Source of the DNA: Hymenobacter yonginensis
GTDB lineage: Bacteria; Bacteroidota; Bacteroidia; Cytophagales; Hymenobacteraceae
Direction: 5' to 3'
Length of the DNA stretch: 64,000 bases
NCBI RefSeq assembly: GCF_027625995.1
Contig: NZ_CP115396.1
Coordinates: forward strand, 4,216,501 to 4,280,500
Position 1 is the first letter of the stretch. The number at the start of each line of letters is the position of its first letter. The position numbers were made by a program, and so were the translations under genes. The notes under the pieces were generated by a model. The model saw only the letters and a list, made by a program, of their open reading frames with translations. It did not search any database and was not told where the DNA came from. Shown here one piece after another: positions 1 to 8,479 of this stretch.

Positions 1-1
1 C

Positions 2-1024
2 GTGACGCTGCGCTTCGACCAGCAGTGCCTGCACGTAGACCTGCGCGACCAGGAATTGCACCTGCGCGATACCGCCACCAACGAGGAGTATGTGCAGCCC
101 TACCAGCGCCTGTTCGGGACCGACGGAGCCTACTCCGCCGTGCGCGGCGCCCTGCAAAAAACCGACCGCTACAACTACTCGCAGAGCTACCTCGACTACG
201 GCTATAAGGAGCTCAACATTGCACCCGGCCCCGACGGCAGCTGGCAGCTGGAAAAGAATGCCCTGCACATCTGGCCCCGCGGCCAGTACATGATGATTGC
301 GCTGCCTAACCTCGACGGCTCTTTCACCTGCACGTTGTTCTTTCCCTACGAGGGCCCGCACTCCTTTGCCGCGCTCCAGACCCCGGCCCAGGTGGAAGCC
401 TTCTTTGCAGAAGTGTTTGCTGATGCGCTGCCGCTGATGCCGGAGCTCACCGACGACTTCTTCCAGAATCCCACCGGCTCGCTCGTGACTGTGCGCTGCT
501 ACCCCTGGTCGTACCAGGATGAGGTGGTGCTCATCGGCGACGCCTCCCACGCCATCGTGCCGTTCTACGGGCAGGGGATGAACGCCGGGTTTGAGGACTG
601 CCGCGTCCTCAGCGAGCTGCTCGACCAGCACGGCCCCGACTGGCACACCGTGTTCCAGCAGTTTCAGCAGCAGCGCAAGCCCAACGCCGACGCCATGGCC
701 GACCTGGCCATCTACAACTTCGAGGAGATGCGCGACCGGGTGGCCGACCCGCGGTTTCTGCTGCAGAAGAAAATCGAAAGCAAGATATCGGCTCAGTACC
801 CCGACCAGTGGCTGCCGCTCTACTCGCAGGTGACGTTCTCGCCCGATACGCCCTACGCCGAGGCCCTGGCCAACGGGCAGCGTCAGGAGCGCATCATGCG
901 GGGCCTGATGGAGCACATCCAGCAGGAAGCCGACTACGACCTGCCGGCCGTGCAGGAACTGGTGCGCCAGCAGATGCAGCACATGCACGACGAGCCGGCC
1001 CCATCGAGCCACGGCGGATTATAA
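2..1024 (+). CDS. kmo: Kynurenine 3-monooxygenase, 5'-truncated by the window edge
   Basis: FAD-dependent hydroxylase that converts L-kynurenine to 3-hydroxykynurenine with NADPH and O2, in tryptophan catabolism or quinolinate/NAD synthesis. About 340 residues are visible. The family is usually about 450, so roughly 110 N-terminal residues, including the GxGxxG FAD-binding fold, lie outside the window; the GTG at position 2 is not the true start. The visible part carries the second FAD motif GDASHAIVPFYGQGMNAG (around residue 178), the group A flavoprotein monooxygenase signature, and the substrate-side segment with LHIWPRGQYMMIALPNLDG that is typical of KMO. It ends in a polar tail with no obvious C-terminal membrane helix, unlike eukaryotic KMO. 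No other kynurenine-pathway gene is visible. The assignment is strong; only the 5' end is unknown. Confidence 0.9.
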   Translation: MTLRFDQQCLHVDLRDQELHLRDTATNEEYVQPYQRLFGTDGAYSAVRGALQKTDRYNYSQSYLDYGYKELNIAPGPDGSWQLEKNALHIWPRGQYMMIALPNLDGSFTCTLFFPYEGPHSFAALQTPAQVEAFFAEVFADALPLMPELTDDFFQNPTGSLVTVRCYPWSYQDEVVLIGDASHAIVPFYGQGMNAGFEDCRVLSELLDQHGPDWHTVFQQFQQQRKPNADAMADLAIYNFEEMRDRVADPRFLLQKKIESKISAQYPDQWLPLYSQVTFSPDTPYAEALANGQRQERIMRGLMEHIQQEADYDLPAVQELVRQQMQHMHDEPAPSSHGGL

Positions 1025-1045
1025 CGCTAAGTAACGAGCGTTGAC

Positions 1046-1068
1046 CGGTGAATATAGTGTATTCACCG
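1046..1068. promoter_or_regulatory. 9-bp inverted repeat, candidate operator
   Basis: CGGTGAATA and TATTCACCG form a perfect 9-bp inverted repeat around a 5-nt spacer, in the 69-bp gap between kmo and the LytTR gene. It has no T-tract, so it does not look like a terminator. The size and symmetry suit a dimeric regulator's operator upstream of the LytTR gene. The function is inferred. Confidence 0.45.
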
Positions 1069-1093
1069 AGTTGGGGCGAACACACTTGGTTGG

Positions 1094-1927
1094 GTGCCGT
1101 ATCGGGCCCATGCTCAACAGCACGGGTACAAAACCCCTGACCAACAGGGAAATGGATTGCCTGGTGCTGTGCGTATTTGGCTACCCCTTATCCGACCTGT
1201 GTTCCCTGCTTCCTCTCTCACCTGTGCTTTGCTGGATGGCAATGACCTCCAGCGTACTGCCTTCACGCAACTCCTGCAGCAACTCGACAACCTGACGCTG
1301 GTGGCTTCCTGCGCAACTGCCGAAGAAGCCCTTGCTTTCTATCGGCAGGGCGGCCAGGCCGATATTCTGTTTGTGGCCGCCGACACTGCTGGCCTAAATG
1401 TGCTGGATACGCTGACGCTGCTGCGCAGCCAGTCGGAACTGATAGTGCTGGCCAGCCAGGAGCAGCATGCCACGCAGGCGCTTGCGCTGCCGGCTGTGTT
1501 TTCTCTGCAGTATCCGGTCAGTCTGGCACTGCTGCGGCAAGTGTTGCAGCGCGTGCGCGAGCAGCAGTTGGCGGCCGTGCTGGCCGCGGTGCCGGAGCAG
1601 ATACCACGCTACACCGCCGCCCTGTTCGTGAAAAGCGGGTCGCGGCTGCTGCGCGTAGACATGGCCGATATCGTGTACATAGAGGCCGTAGACGACTACG
1701 CCAGCGTAGTGACGGAGCGGCAGAAGCTGCTGGTCAGCAGCAACCTGAAACTACTGGCGGCGCAGCTGCCGATGGGCCAGTTTCAGCGGATTCATCGTTC
1801 CTATATTGTTAATGTAGACCACCTGGTCAGCATCGAGGAAAACACGGTAGGCCTCACGAAAGGCATCCGCCTGCCCATCGGCAAGTCGTACCGCGACAGT
1901 TTTTACCGCTACCTGATCCGGGTGTAA
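1094..1927 (+). CDS. LytTR-family DNA-binding regulator with degenerate receiver domain
   Basis: Transcription regulator. The C-terminal ~100 residues are a clear LytTR DNA-binding domain (FVKSGSRLLRVDMADIVYIE, then FQRIHRSYIVNVDHL and GKSYRDSF). The middle resembles a response-regulator receiver (TCALLDGNDLQRTAFTQLL, ATAEEALAFY), but the phosphoacceptor region reads DILFVAADTAG where DLIFLDIEMPG is usual, so the Asp position is Ala. The later Lys-Pro reads QYP. It is therefore probably a pseudo-receiver that is not phosphorylated in the normal way. The longest frame begins at GTG 1094. A GTG at 1199 begins just before the receiver-like fold and may be the true start, since the first 35 residues look unstructured. 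No histidine kinase gene is adjacent. Confidence 0.8.
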   Translation: MPYRAHAQQHGYKTPDQQGNGLPGAVRIWLPLIRPVFPASSLTCALLDGNDLQRTAFTQLLQQLDNLTLVASCATAEEALAFYRQGGQADILFVAADTAGLNVLDTLTLLRSQSELIVLASQEQHATQALALPAVFSLQYPVSLALLRQVLQRVREQQLAAVLAAVPEQIPRYTAALFVKSGSRLLRVDMADIVYIEAVDDYASVVTERQKLLVSSNLKLLAAQLPMGQFQRIHRSYIVNVDHLVSIEENTVGLTKGIRLPIGKSYRDSFYRYLIRV

Positions 1928-1978
1928 GGGCCGGCCGGGCGCGGCCGGGCTGGCTGCCAGTTAAGCGCTAGCTACCGG

Positions 1979-2167
1979 CTACAGCGACGCTACCAGCCGG
2001 CTGGCTGACGCTGGCGCCACCGGGGTAGCACGCTGCACCACCGATGCCCGCACCGGCTGTACGGCACGCAGGGTGGCTGGTGCCACCGGCCCCACCAGTT
2101 CCAGAATCAACAGGCCTACCAGGAAGAGAGGAAAAGCGGACAGGGCAAAGGTGCGGAGCAGAGACAT
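1979..2167 (-). CDS. Small single-span membrane protein, unknown
   Basis: A possible 62-residue protein with one hydrophobic stretch (about residues 6-30: LRTFALSAFPLFLVGLLILE) followed by an Ala/Val/Pro-rich tail. It could be a signal peptide plus a short tail or a single-pass membrane protein. It starts at an ATG and lies alone between the LytTR gene and the PAP2-like gene. I recognise no family. The hydrophobic start and the lack of a competing frame argue for it; its small size argues for caution. Confidence 0.4.
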   Translation of the reverse strand: MSLLRTFALSAFPLFLVGLLILELVGPVAPATLRAVQPVRASVVQRATPVAPASASRLVASL

Positions 2168-2304
2168 CGGAGTAGTATGTGTGGATTGATGTACCTACAT
2201 ACTATCAACGGTTCCTTCCGGATTTGCTCCTTAGCTGCCAATTGGCCCAACCCGGCTTCCCGGCAGGTCAACCGGCCCAAGAACCCGACGAACGGTTGGG
2301 CGCC

Positions 2305-2982
2305 TCAGCCTAGGCCGGCGGCCAATACCAGCGCCGCGCCCAGCCCCAGCCCGGCCCACAGCTGGGCGGGCGTGTGGGCCTGCAGCCGCAGCCGGGCCCA
2401 GAACACGGCAGCCGACGCCAGCACCGCCGCCGCCAGCCACCACGCCGCACGCCCGTCGGTAGGGTAGGAGCCGGGGCGCGCCACCAGCAGCGCCAGCAGC
2501 CCCATGGCTCCGCCCATTCCCACGCCGTGCGCCGAGATTTTCCACCACAGCGTGATAAGCAGCGTCAGGAGCACGGCCGCCGTAATGCCACCGAGCACCA
2601 GCGGCAGCAGCGGCGCCCGGAGAGCCGGCACCCAGGCCACCAGGGCCGTGGCGGCGGCAAAGGCGGCGGCGGCCAGCAGCAGCGGCAGGGGGCGCTGGCG
2701 CCGCTCATACAGCTCCACGGAGCTCACGCGGCCACTGCGCACCAGCAGCCACACCGCCAGCCCCGGCAGCCAGAACGTAAGCCCCCACACCAGTAGCAGC
2801 GCCTGCCAGCGCGCCTCCCCCGACAGCGGCAGCAAGGCCAGCGGAAACCCATACGCCAGCACAGCCACCAGATAGCTGGGCACCAGCAACGGATGCAAAA
2901 CGGCCGATAGAAGCGTGGCGAGTGTGCGGGTCAAGGAAGAAGGAGGCAAAGGGGGGAAGTGGTAAAGCACAGGGAACGTCAT
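2305..2982 (-). CDS. PAP2-like multi-spanning membrane protein
   Basis: About 225 residues with several membrane helices. Near the C-terminus it has KISAHGVGMGG and, about 50 residues later, RLRLQAHTPAQLWAGLGLG. These correspond to the second and third motifs of the PAP2 phosphatase superfamily (lipid or polyprenyl phosphate phosphatases). The canonical residues are altered: there is no Lys seven residues before the RP of the first motif (YERRQRP), the PSGH motif reads ISAH, and the Asp after the third-motif His is Gln. It may be a divergent or inactive member. The start chosen is ATG 2982. A longer frame to 3003 would begin inside the dispersed palindrome that covers 2978-3070, and even 2982 lies at its edge, so the real start may be a few codons further in. 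Confidence 0.6.
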   Translation of the reverse strand: MTFPVLYHFPPLPPSSLTRTLATLLSAVLHPLLVPSYLVAVLAYGFPLALLPLSGEARWQALLLVWGLTFWLPGLAVWLLVRSGRVSSVELYERRQRPLPLLLAAAAFAAATALVAWVPALRAPLLPLVLGGITAAVLLTLLITLWWKISAHGVGMGGAMGLLALLVARPGSYPTDGRAAWWLAAAVLASAAVFWARLRLQAHTPAQLWAGLGLGAALVLAAGLG

Positions 2983-3070
2983 GCAGAGGCGCAGCCGAAG
3001 CATCTCGCCAGCGTAGTAATCAAGGAGGTTACCACACGGGCAAGATGCTTCGGTTGCGCCTCTGCATGAT
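2978..3070. repeat. REPIN-type palindrome, family GCAGAGGCGCA
   Basis: Left arm GTCATGCAGAGGCGCAGCCG... and its near-exact inverted copy ending at 3070, each about 31 nt, around a ~30-nt spacer. The arms differ at a few bases. It lies between rpoN (3' side) and the PAP2-like gene, whose start codon falls in its left arm. Confidence 0.85.
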
Positions 3071-3100
3071 GCTCTTATTTCGGTTCAATACGCCGCTGTC

Positions 3101-4687
3101 CTACAGCTCTTTGCGCAGGCGGGCCACCGGGATGTTGAGCTGCTCGCGGTACTTGGCCACGGTGCGGCGGGCAATGTTGTAGCCGCGGGCGTTCAGCATT
3201 TTTTCCAGCTTGTCGTCACTCAGGGGCCGGTCTTTCTTCTCGCCCTCGATGATTTCCTTCAGGATGTGCTTCACCTCGCGCGAGCTGGCATCCTCGCCCG
3301 AATCGGTGGCAATGCCTTCGGAGAAGAAGTACTTGAGCGGGTAGATGCCAAACTCCGTCTGCACCGATTTCGAGTTGGCCACCCGGCTCACGGTGCTGAT
3401 GTCCATGCTGATTTCCTGGGCTATGTCCTTGAGAATCATCGGGCGCAGCTTGCTCTCGTCGCCCTCGGCGAAGAACTCGCGCTGGTAGCGCACAATGGCG
3501 TCCATGGTGCGCAGCAGCGTGTTTTGGCGCTGCCGGATGGCATCAATAAACCACTTGGCCGAGTCCAGCTTCTGCTTCACGAAGGTCACGGCTTCCTTGA
3601 GCTTCTTGTCTTTCTTGGCGCCCTTGTCGTAGGCCCGGAACATCTCCGTATAGGCCGGGCTTACGCGCAGGTCGGGGGCGTTGCGCGAGTTGAGCGTGAG
3701 GTTGAAGCTGCCGTTGTCGTTGGTCAGGATGAAGTCGGGGATGATGTACTGCACCTTGCCCATGCCCACGGGGCCGGTGCCGCCGGGCTTGGGGTTGAGC
3801 TTGAGAATCAGGGCAATGGCATCCTTCAGCTCGTCGTCTTCCAGGTCCAGCTTTTGCTGAATGCGGGGGTAGTGCTTTTTGGTGAACTCGTCGAAGGTTT
3901 CGTTGAGGATCTGCTCGGCGTGCTCGGTGGCCTCGTCCTGCGGGCGGCGCTCCAGCTGCAACAGCAGGCACTCCTGCAGGTCGCGGGCCCCGATGCCGGC
4001 CGGGTCGAAGCTCTGCACCACGTGCAGCACGCTTTCCACCTCGGCCTCGGTGGCCTCAATGTTCTGGGCAAAGGCCAGGTCGTTGGCAATAGCTGACAAG
4101 TCGCGGCGGATGTAGCCGTCGCCGTCGATAGAGCCGATGAGCTGGCGGCCAATTGCTTCCTGCTTCTCGTCGAGGCTGGCGAAGCCCAGCTGGTCGAGCA
4201 GGCTGTCGATCAGCGAGCCGCTGGTGTCGGCCAAGGGCATTTCCCGGTCGTCGTCGTCGTCGCCGGGGCCGTCGCCCTGCATTTTGTAGCCGGCTATTTC
4301 GTCGTCGTTGAGGTAGTCGCTCAGGTCGAGGTCGTCGGCGCTTTCCGACTCCTTCTGCTCCACGGGCTCATCTTTGGCGGGCAGCTCGATTTCGGGCTGC
4401 TCCTCGCTGCCCTGGTCGAAGTCCTCCTCCAGCGTATTGTCGGGGTTGTCGAACTCGGCGTCCGGGTCGTCGAAGTCGTCGGTATCGTCGCCGCTATCGT
4501 CGCCGGTTTCCTGGTCCTCGAAGTCGTCGTCGGCTTCGTCGCCTTCTTCCAAAGCGGGGTTGGCTTCCAGCTCCTCCTTGATGCGGGCTTCCAGCTCCAC
4601 CGTCGGGATTTGCAGCAGCTTAATGAATTGGATCTGTTGCGGGCTCAGCTTCTGCGAGAGAAGCTGCTTCATGTCCAGTCGTTGCAT
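3101..4687 (-). CDS. rpoN: RNA polymerase sigma-54 factor
   Basis: Sigma-54, which directs RNA polymerase to -24/-12 promoters and needs an AAA+ activator to open them. 528 residues. The N-terminal activator-interacting region (MKQLLSQKLSPQQIQFIKLL) is followed by a very acidic linker (about residues 45-170, rich in Asp and Glu), the core-binding domain, and a C-terminal helix-turn-helix with the RpoN box ARRTVAKYRE twelve residues before the end. The start is placed at ATG 4687. A longer frame to 4858 exists, but a -7 box TATCTTTG at 4746-4739 falls inside that extension, and known sigma-54 proteins begin near this MKQLL segment. The gene stands alone; its activators are not in the window. 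Confidence 0.95.
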   Translation of the reverse strand: MQRLDMKQLLSQKLSPQQIQFIKLLQIPTVELEARIKEELEANPALEEGDEADDDFEDQETGDDSGDDTDDFDDPDAEFDNPDNTLEEDFDQGSEEQPEIELPAKDEPVEQKESESADDLDLSDYLNDDEIAGYKMQGDGPGDDDDDREMPLADTSGSLIDSLLDQLGFASLDEKQEAIGRQLIGSIDGDGYIRRDLSAIANDLAFAQNIEATEAEVESVLHVVQSFDPAGIGARDLQECLLLQLERRPQDEATEHAEQILNETFDEFTKKHYPRIQQKLDLEDDELKDAIALILKLNPKPGGTGPVGMGKVQYIIPDFILTNDNGSFNLTLNSRNAPDLRVSPAYTEMFRAYDKGAKKDKKLKEAVTFVKQKLDSAKWFIDAIRQRQNTLLRTMDAIVRYQREFFAEGDESKLRPMILKDIAQEISMDISTVSRVANSKSVQTEFGIYPLKYFFSEGIATDSGEDASSREVKHILKEIIEGEKKDRPLSDDKLEKMLNARGYNIARRTVAKYREQLNIPVARLRKEL

Positions 4688-4738
4688 ACTCTGAAAAGCG
4701 CGTGCACCCTGTTCAGATAGAAAACGGGGTATGGTAGC

Positions 4739-4746
4739 CAAAGATA
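4739..4746 (-). promoter_or_regulatory. -7 box for rpoN
   Basis: TATCTTTG on the minus strand matches the Bacteroidota -7 consensus TAnnTTTG, 52 bp before the chosen rpoN ATG. I see no convincing -33 element. It supports the shorter rpoN start. Confidence 0.5.
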
Positions 4747-4922
4747 GGCCTTTCTGTACTTGCGTTCCGGGGAAAATGTTGGCTTGCGGCCGGCATTCCG
4801 GGCGTAGCGCCGGCTGGTAGCAGGCCTGAACGAAACCGTTTCGGGGCACCTCCGCCATGGCCGGTGCCCCCGTTTCGCGCAGGATGACAGCCAGAAGGAT
4901 ATAAACGGGCTGCCAAATCCGC

Positions 4923-4930
4923 TACCTTTG
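4923..4930 (+). promoter_or_regulatory. -7 box for asnS
   Basis: TACCTTTG, an exact match to TAnnTTTG, 41 bp before the asnS ATG. The -33 region is not well matched. The position is typical of Bacteroidota promoters. Confidence 0.6.
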
Positions 4931-4971
4931 CTTTCTTATCTATTTCCAAACCTCCGAGAACCGACTACCTC

Positions 4972-6375
4972 ATGTCCGACCTCCGAAAGACCAGCGTGCA
5001 GGACCTGCTCCGCAGCACCGACCTGGACCGCGAAGTGCTGGTGAAAGGCTGGGTCCGCACCCGCCGCGGCAACAAATACGTGCAGTTCATTGCCGTGAAT
5101 GACGGCTCCGGCTTCAATTCCATCCAGGTGGTGGCCAACGCCGAGCAGTTTCCGGAGGAAAAGCTGAAGGCTGACGGCGTGGAAAACGGCGCCGCCATTG
5201 CCGTGCGCGGCCAGCTGGTGGCCTCACAGGGCAAGGGCCAGACGGTGGAAATCCAGGCCACCGAAATTACGGTCTACGGCTCGGCCGATACCGCCGAATA
5301 TCCGCTGCAGAAGAAGGGCCACACCCTGGAGTTCCTGCGCGAAATTGCCCACCTGCGCCCCCGCACCAACACGTTTGGGGCGGTGCTGCGCATCCGGCAC
5401 GCCATGGCGTTTGCGGTGCACCAGTACTTCAACGACCACGGCTACTTCTACGTCCACACGCCCATCATCACCGGTTCCGATGCCGAGGGTGCCGGCCAGA
5501 TGTTCCGCGTGACCACCCTGCCCGAGCAGAACCCGCCGCTGGATGAAGCCGGCCACGTAGACTACAAGCAGGACTTCTTCGGCAAAGCCACTAACCTCAC
5601 CGTTTCGGGGCAGCTGGAAGGCGAGCTGGCGGCCATGGCCCTGGGCAAGATATACACGTTCGGCCCCACGTTCCGGGCCGAAAACTCCAACACGGCCCGT
5701 CACCTGGCCGAGTTCTGGATGATTGAGCCCGAAGTGGCCTTCAACGACCTGCACGACAACATGGACCTGGCCGAGGACTTCCTCAAGAGCCTCGTGCGCT
5801 ACGCTCTGGCCCATTGCCCCGACGACCTACAGTTCCTCAACGACCAATATGACAAGGAGCTGCTGGCCCGCCTGCAGTTCGTGGTCGACAACGATTTCAA
5901 GCGCCTCACTTACACGGAGGCCGTGGAAATCCTGAAGTCGGCCAAGCAGAAGTTCGAGTTTCCGGTGGACTGGGGCACCGACCTGCAGAGCGAGCATGAG
6001 CGCTACCTCGTGGAGAAGCACTTCAAGAAGCCGGTTATCCTGACCAACTATCCCAAGGATATCAAGGCCTTCTACATGAAGCTCGACGACGACGGCCGCA
6101 CCGTGCGCGCCATGGACGTGCTGTTTCCCGGCATCGGCGAAATCATCGGCGGCTCGCAGCGCGAGGAAGACCTGCAGAAGCTGCGCACGCGCATGCAGGA
6201 AATGCACGTGCCCGAAGAAGACCTCTGGTGGTACCTCGACACGCGCCGCTACGGCAGCGCCCCGCATGCCGGCTTCGGCCTGGGCTTCGAGCGCCTCATC
6301 CTGTTCGTGACCGGCATGGCCAACATCCGCGACGTCATTCCCTTCCCCCGCTTCCCGAAATCGGCGGAATTCTAA
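4972..6375 (+). CDS. asnS: Asparaginyl-tRNA synthetase
   Basis: Class II aminoacyl-tRNA synthetase that charges tRNA-Asn with asparagine using ATP. 467 residues, full family length. The N-terminal OB-fold anticodon-binding domain (about residues 20-110, [19 protein letters not shown]) is followed by the catalytic domain with motif 2 ([20 protein letters not shown]) and motif 3 ([15 protein letters not shown]). The start ATG follows a -7 box and the next in-frame residues match the family N-terminus. The stop codon is directly followed by a dispersed repeat. Confidence 0.97.
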   Translation: MSDLRKTSVQDLLRSTDLDREVLVKGWVRTRRGNKYVQFIAVNDGSGFNSIQVVANAEQFPEEKLKADGVENGAAIAVRGQLVASQGKGQTVEIQATEITVYGSADTAEYPLQKKGHTLEFLREIAHLRPRTNTFGAVLRIRHAMAFAVHQYFNDHGYFYVHTPIITGSDAEGAGQMFRVTTLPEQNPPLDEAGHVDYKQDFFGKATNLTVSGQLEGELAAMALGKIYTFGPTFRAENSNTARHLAEFWMIEPEVAFNDLHDNMDLAEDFLKSLVRYALAHCPDDLQFLNDQYDKELLARLQFVVDNDFKRLTYTEAVEILKSAKQKFEFPVDWGTDLQSEHERYLVEKHFKKPVILTNYPKDIKAFYMKLDDDGRTVRAMDVLFPGIGEIIGGSQREEDLQKLRTRMQEMHVPEEDLWWYLDTRRYGSAPHAGFGLGFERLILFVTGMANIRDVIPFPRFPKSAEF

Positions 6376-6414
6376 ATCACGGATTTAGCCGGATTTTTCG
6401 GATTACACGGATTT
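6376..6414. repeat. ATCACGGATT-type dispersed repeat after asnS
   Basis: Starts on the base after the asnS stop codon: ATCACGGATTTAGCCGGATT, then TCGGATT and ACACGGATT, so it is built of repeated CGGATT units. A near-identical copy follows the LOG-family gene at 25087 in the same position relative to its stop codon. Confidence 0.75.
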
Positions 6415-6435
6415 TGTGGACGATTACGACGGCAA

Positions 6436-6474
6436 CGGCCGCCTCACGCAAGTGGGGCGGCCGCTTTGCTTTTG
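6436..6474 (+). terminator. Rho-independent terminator after asnS
   Basis: CGGCCGCC (6436-6443) pairs with GGCGGCCG (6456-6463) and is followed by CTTTGCTTTT. Confidence 0.7.
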
Positions 6475-6487
6475 GGGTAGCAGGCAA

Positions 6488-6736
6488 TTAGCAGTAATTC
6501 CGCAACTCCTTATCATCCACGGCCAGCAGGTTGTCCAGGCGCAGTTCGAAGCCGTCGGCGAGGCGCAGGTATTCCACTTTGTCTTGGGTGTAGAGGTCCT
6601 GGATGGTGCCGTGGTAAGTGCTGGGCGGCGTGTCGGGCTCGGTGCGGTAGGTGAGAGTGCAGGGCTGGCCGGTGGTGGCGCGGGCCTCCAGCTCGTCGTA
6701 GAAGCTGCAGCTGATGGGTTTGTAGGCGGCGGGCAT
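6488..6736 (-). CDS. rof: Rof-like Rho-binding antiterminator
   Basis: 82-residue protein resembling Rof (YaeO), which binds transcription terminator Rho and inhibits it. The match to E. coli Rof as I remember it is in spacing and residues: YKPISCSFYDELE near the N-terminus (Rof: YQPINCDDYDNLE), DLYTQDKVEYL in the middle (DLVSRKNVEYL) and ELRLDNL near the end (ELRLDKI). The start is at ATG 6736, which places YKPISC at the usual distance from Met; a longer frame to 6784 adds residues without family support. It is divergent from the Rieske oxidoreductase gene, with about 100 bp between them. Confidence 0.75.
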   Translation of the reverse strand: MPAAYKPISCSFYDELEARATTGQPCTLTYRTEPDTPPSTYHGTIQDLYTQDKVEYLRLADGFELRLDNLLAVDDKELRNYC

Positions 6737-6840
6737 GGCGGTGGTGAGGATGGTGGGAAGTCTGCATACGCAGCGCCCACTCAACCCGGTTGCGCTGTTC
6801 CGCGTTGGCTAAGCAACCCATATCCAGTTCCGCCACCGCT

Positions 6841-8472
6841 ATGCCCACCGAAACCAACCTCGCCCCAGCCGACGCCCTGCAGGACGGCGAAATGCGCACC
6901 TACTCCGCCCACGGCACCGACGTGCTGCTGATTCGCCGCGCCGGCCGCTACTACGCGCTGGCTGCGCATTGCCCGCACTATGGCGCGCCGCTGGAAAAGG
7001 GCCGCCTGGTGGGCGAGCAGCTGGTGTGTCCCTGGCACCACGCCTGCTTCCGCGTGACGGATGGCGCCCTCTGCGAACCGCCGGCGCTGGATGCCCTGCC
7101 CGCCTTCCCGGTGCGCGTGCACGAAGGCCGGGTGTGGGTACAGGTGCCCCGCAACCCGCCCGCTTCCGCCGCTAGCCCCGATGCCACGCCTACTGCCCTG
7201 GTGGGCGGCCAGCCCCCGGCCCCCAGCGCCGCTGCCCCAGACAGCCGCACGTTCGTGATAGTGGGCGGTGGCGCGGCCGGCCAGTTTGCCGCCCAGACGC
7301 TCCGGCAGGAAGGCTTCGGCGGGCGCATTGTGCTGGTGACGGCTGAAGCAGCCCTGCCCTACGACCGGACCAAGCTTAGCAAGCCCTACCTAGCAGGCAA
7401 AGCCGACGAAAAGGCCCTGCCGCTACGCCAGCCCGATTTCTACGAGCAGCACGATATCGAAGTGCTGACCGACACCCGGGCCACCGGCCTGCACCTGCGT
7501 ACCCGCGAGCTGAAGCTGAGCGGCCGCGGCCCCCTGCACTACGACAAGCTGCTGCTGGCCCCCGGCGGCACGCCCAGCCTGCTGCCCACCCTGCCCGGCC
7601 ACGACCTCACCAACGTGCTGCCCCTGCGCACCCCCACCGATGCCGACGCCATCCGGAAAGCCGCCGGCCCGGACGCGCGCATCGTTATCATCGGCGCTGG
7701 GTTTATCGGGATGGAAGCCGCCGCCAGCCTGGCCGCTGAAGGCCGGCACGTAACGGTGGTAGCCCAGGAAAAAGAGCCGTTTGAGCGGGTTCTGGGGCCC
7801 AAGATTGGCGCTATGTTCCGCAACCTGCACCGGCGGCACGGGGTGCGCTTCAAGCCTGAAGCCGCAGCGGCCGAATTGGTAGGGGAGCAGGGCCGCGTGG
7901 TGGGCGTGCAGCTCAAAACAGGCCAGCTTCTGCCCGCCGATGTAGTGGTGCTGGGCGTGGGCGTGCGGCCCGCCACCGAGTTCTTGGCCCACACCTTCGA
8001 GCTGGAAAAAGACGGTGGCCTGCGGGTGGATGCCCAGCTGCTGGCCGCCGAGCACGTGTACGCCGCCGGCGACATTGCGCGCTTCCCGCTGGCCGCCGGC
8101 CTGGGGCAGCACCGCGTAGAGCACTGGCGCGTGGCGCAGCAGCAGGGAGCCGCCGCCGCCCGCAACATGCTGGGCCAGGCCAAACCCTTCGCCGCGGTAC
8201 CGTTCTTCTGGACCCAGCAGTTCGGCAAAAGCCTGCGCTACGTGGGCCACGCCGAAGCCTGGGACGAAATCATCTTCCACGGCGACGTGCGCCGCCACAA
8301 CTTCCTGGCCCTCTACGCCCACCAAAACCGCCTGGTAGCCGCCGCCGCCATGAACCGCGACGACGACATGATCTGCATCGAAGCCCTGATGGCCGCGGGA
8401 AAGATGCCCACGCCCACCGCCGCCCGCCGCAAGCAGAACTGGCCCAAGCTGCTGGCGGCGGCGCAGGCATAA
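6841..8472 (+). CDS. Rieske [2Fe-2S] / FAD-NAD(P)H oxidoreductase fusion (AIFM3-like)
   Basis: 543-residue redox protein of two parts. Residues ~10-105 form a Rieske ferredoxin domain with the four ligands in CPHYGAP (C44, H46) and CPWHHACF (C63, H66). A Pro/Ala-rich linker (~110-135) leads to a pyridine-nucleotide-disulfide oxidoreductase domain with an FAD motif (FVIVGGGAAGQFAA) and an NAD(P) motif (IVIIGAGFIGMEAAASL), then a second FAD segment VYAAGDIARF. This is the layout of apoptosis-inducing-factor-3-like and dioxygenase-type reductases, which pass electrons from NAD(P)H through FAD to the cluster. No dioxygenase gene is adjacent, so the acceptor is unknown. The start is ATG 6841; a frame from 6790 adds 17 residues with no domain match. 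Confidence 0.9.
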   Translation: MPTETNLAPADALQDGEMRTYSAHGTDVLLIRRAGRYYALAAHCPHYGAPLEKGRLVGEQLVCPWHHACFRVTDGALCEPPALDALPAFPVRVHEGRVWVQVPRNPPASAASPDATPTALVGGQPPAPSAAAPDSRTFVIVGGGAAGQFAAQTLRQEGFGGRIVLVTAEAALPYDRTKLSKPYLAGKADEKALPLRQPDFYEQHDIEVLTDTRATGLHLRTRELKLSGRGPLHYDKLLLAPGGTPSLLPTLPGHDLTNVLPLRTPTDADAIRKAAGPDARIVIIGAGFIGMEAAASLAAEGRHVTVVAQEKEPFERVLGPKIGAMFRNLHRRHGVRFKPEAAAAELVGEQGRVVGVQLKTGQLLPADVVVLGVGVRPATEFLAHTFELEKDGGLRVDAQLLAAEHVYAAGDIARFPLAAGLGQHRVEHWRVAQQQGAAAARNMLGQAKPFAAVPFFWTQQFGKSLRYVGHAEAWDEIIFHGDVRRHNFLALYAHQNRLVAAAAMNRDDDMICIEALMAAGKMPTPTAARRKQNWPKLLAAAQA

Positions 8473-8479
8473 GCGCCGC

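Noticed and set aside
4688..4858. Longer start for rpoN at 4858
   Set aside because: A promoter box falls within the extension, and the added residues do not resemble sigma-54 N-termini.
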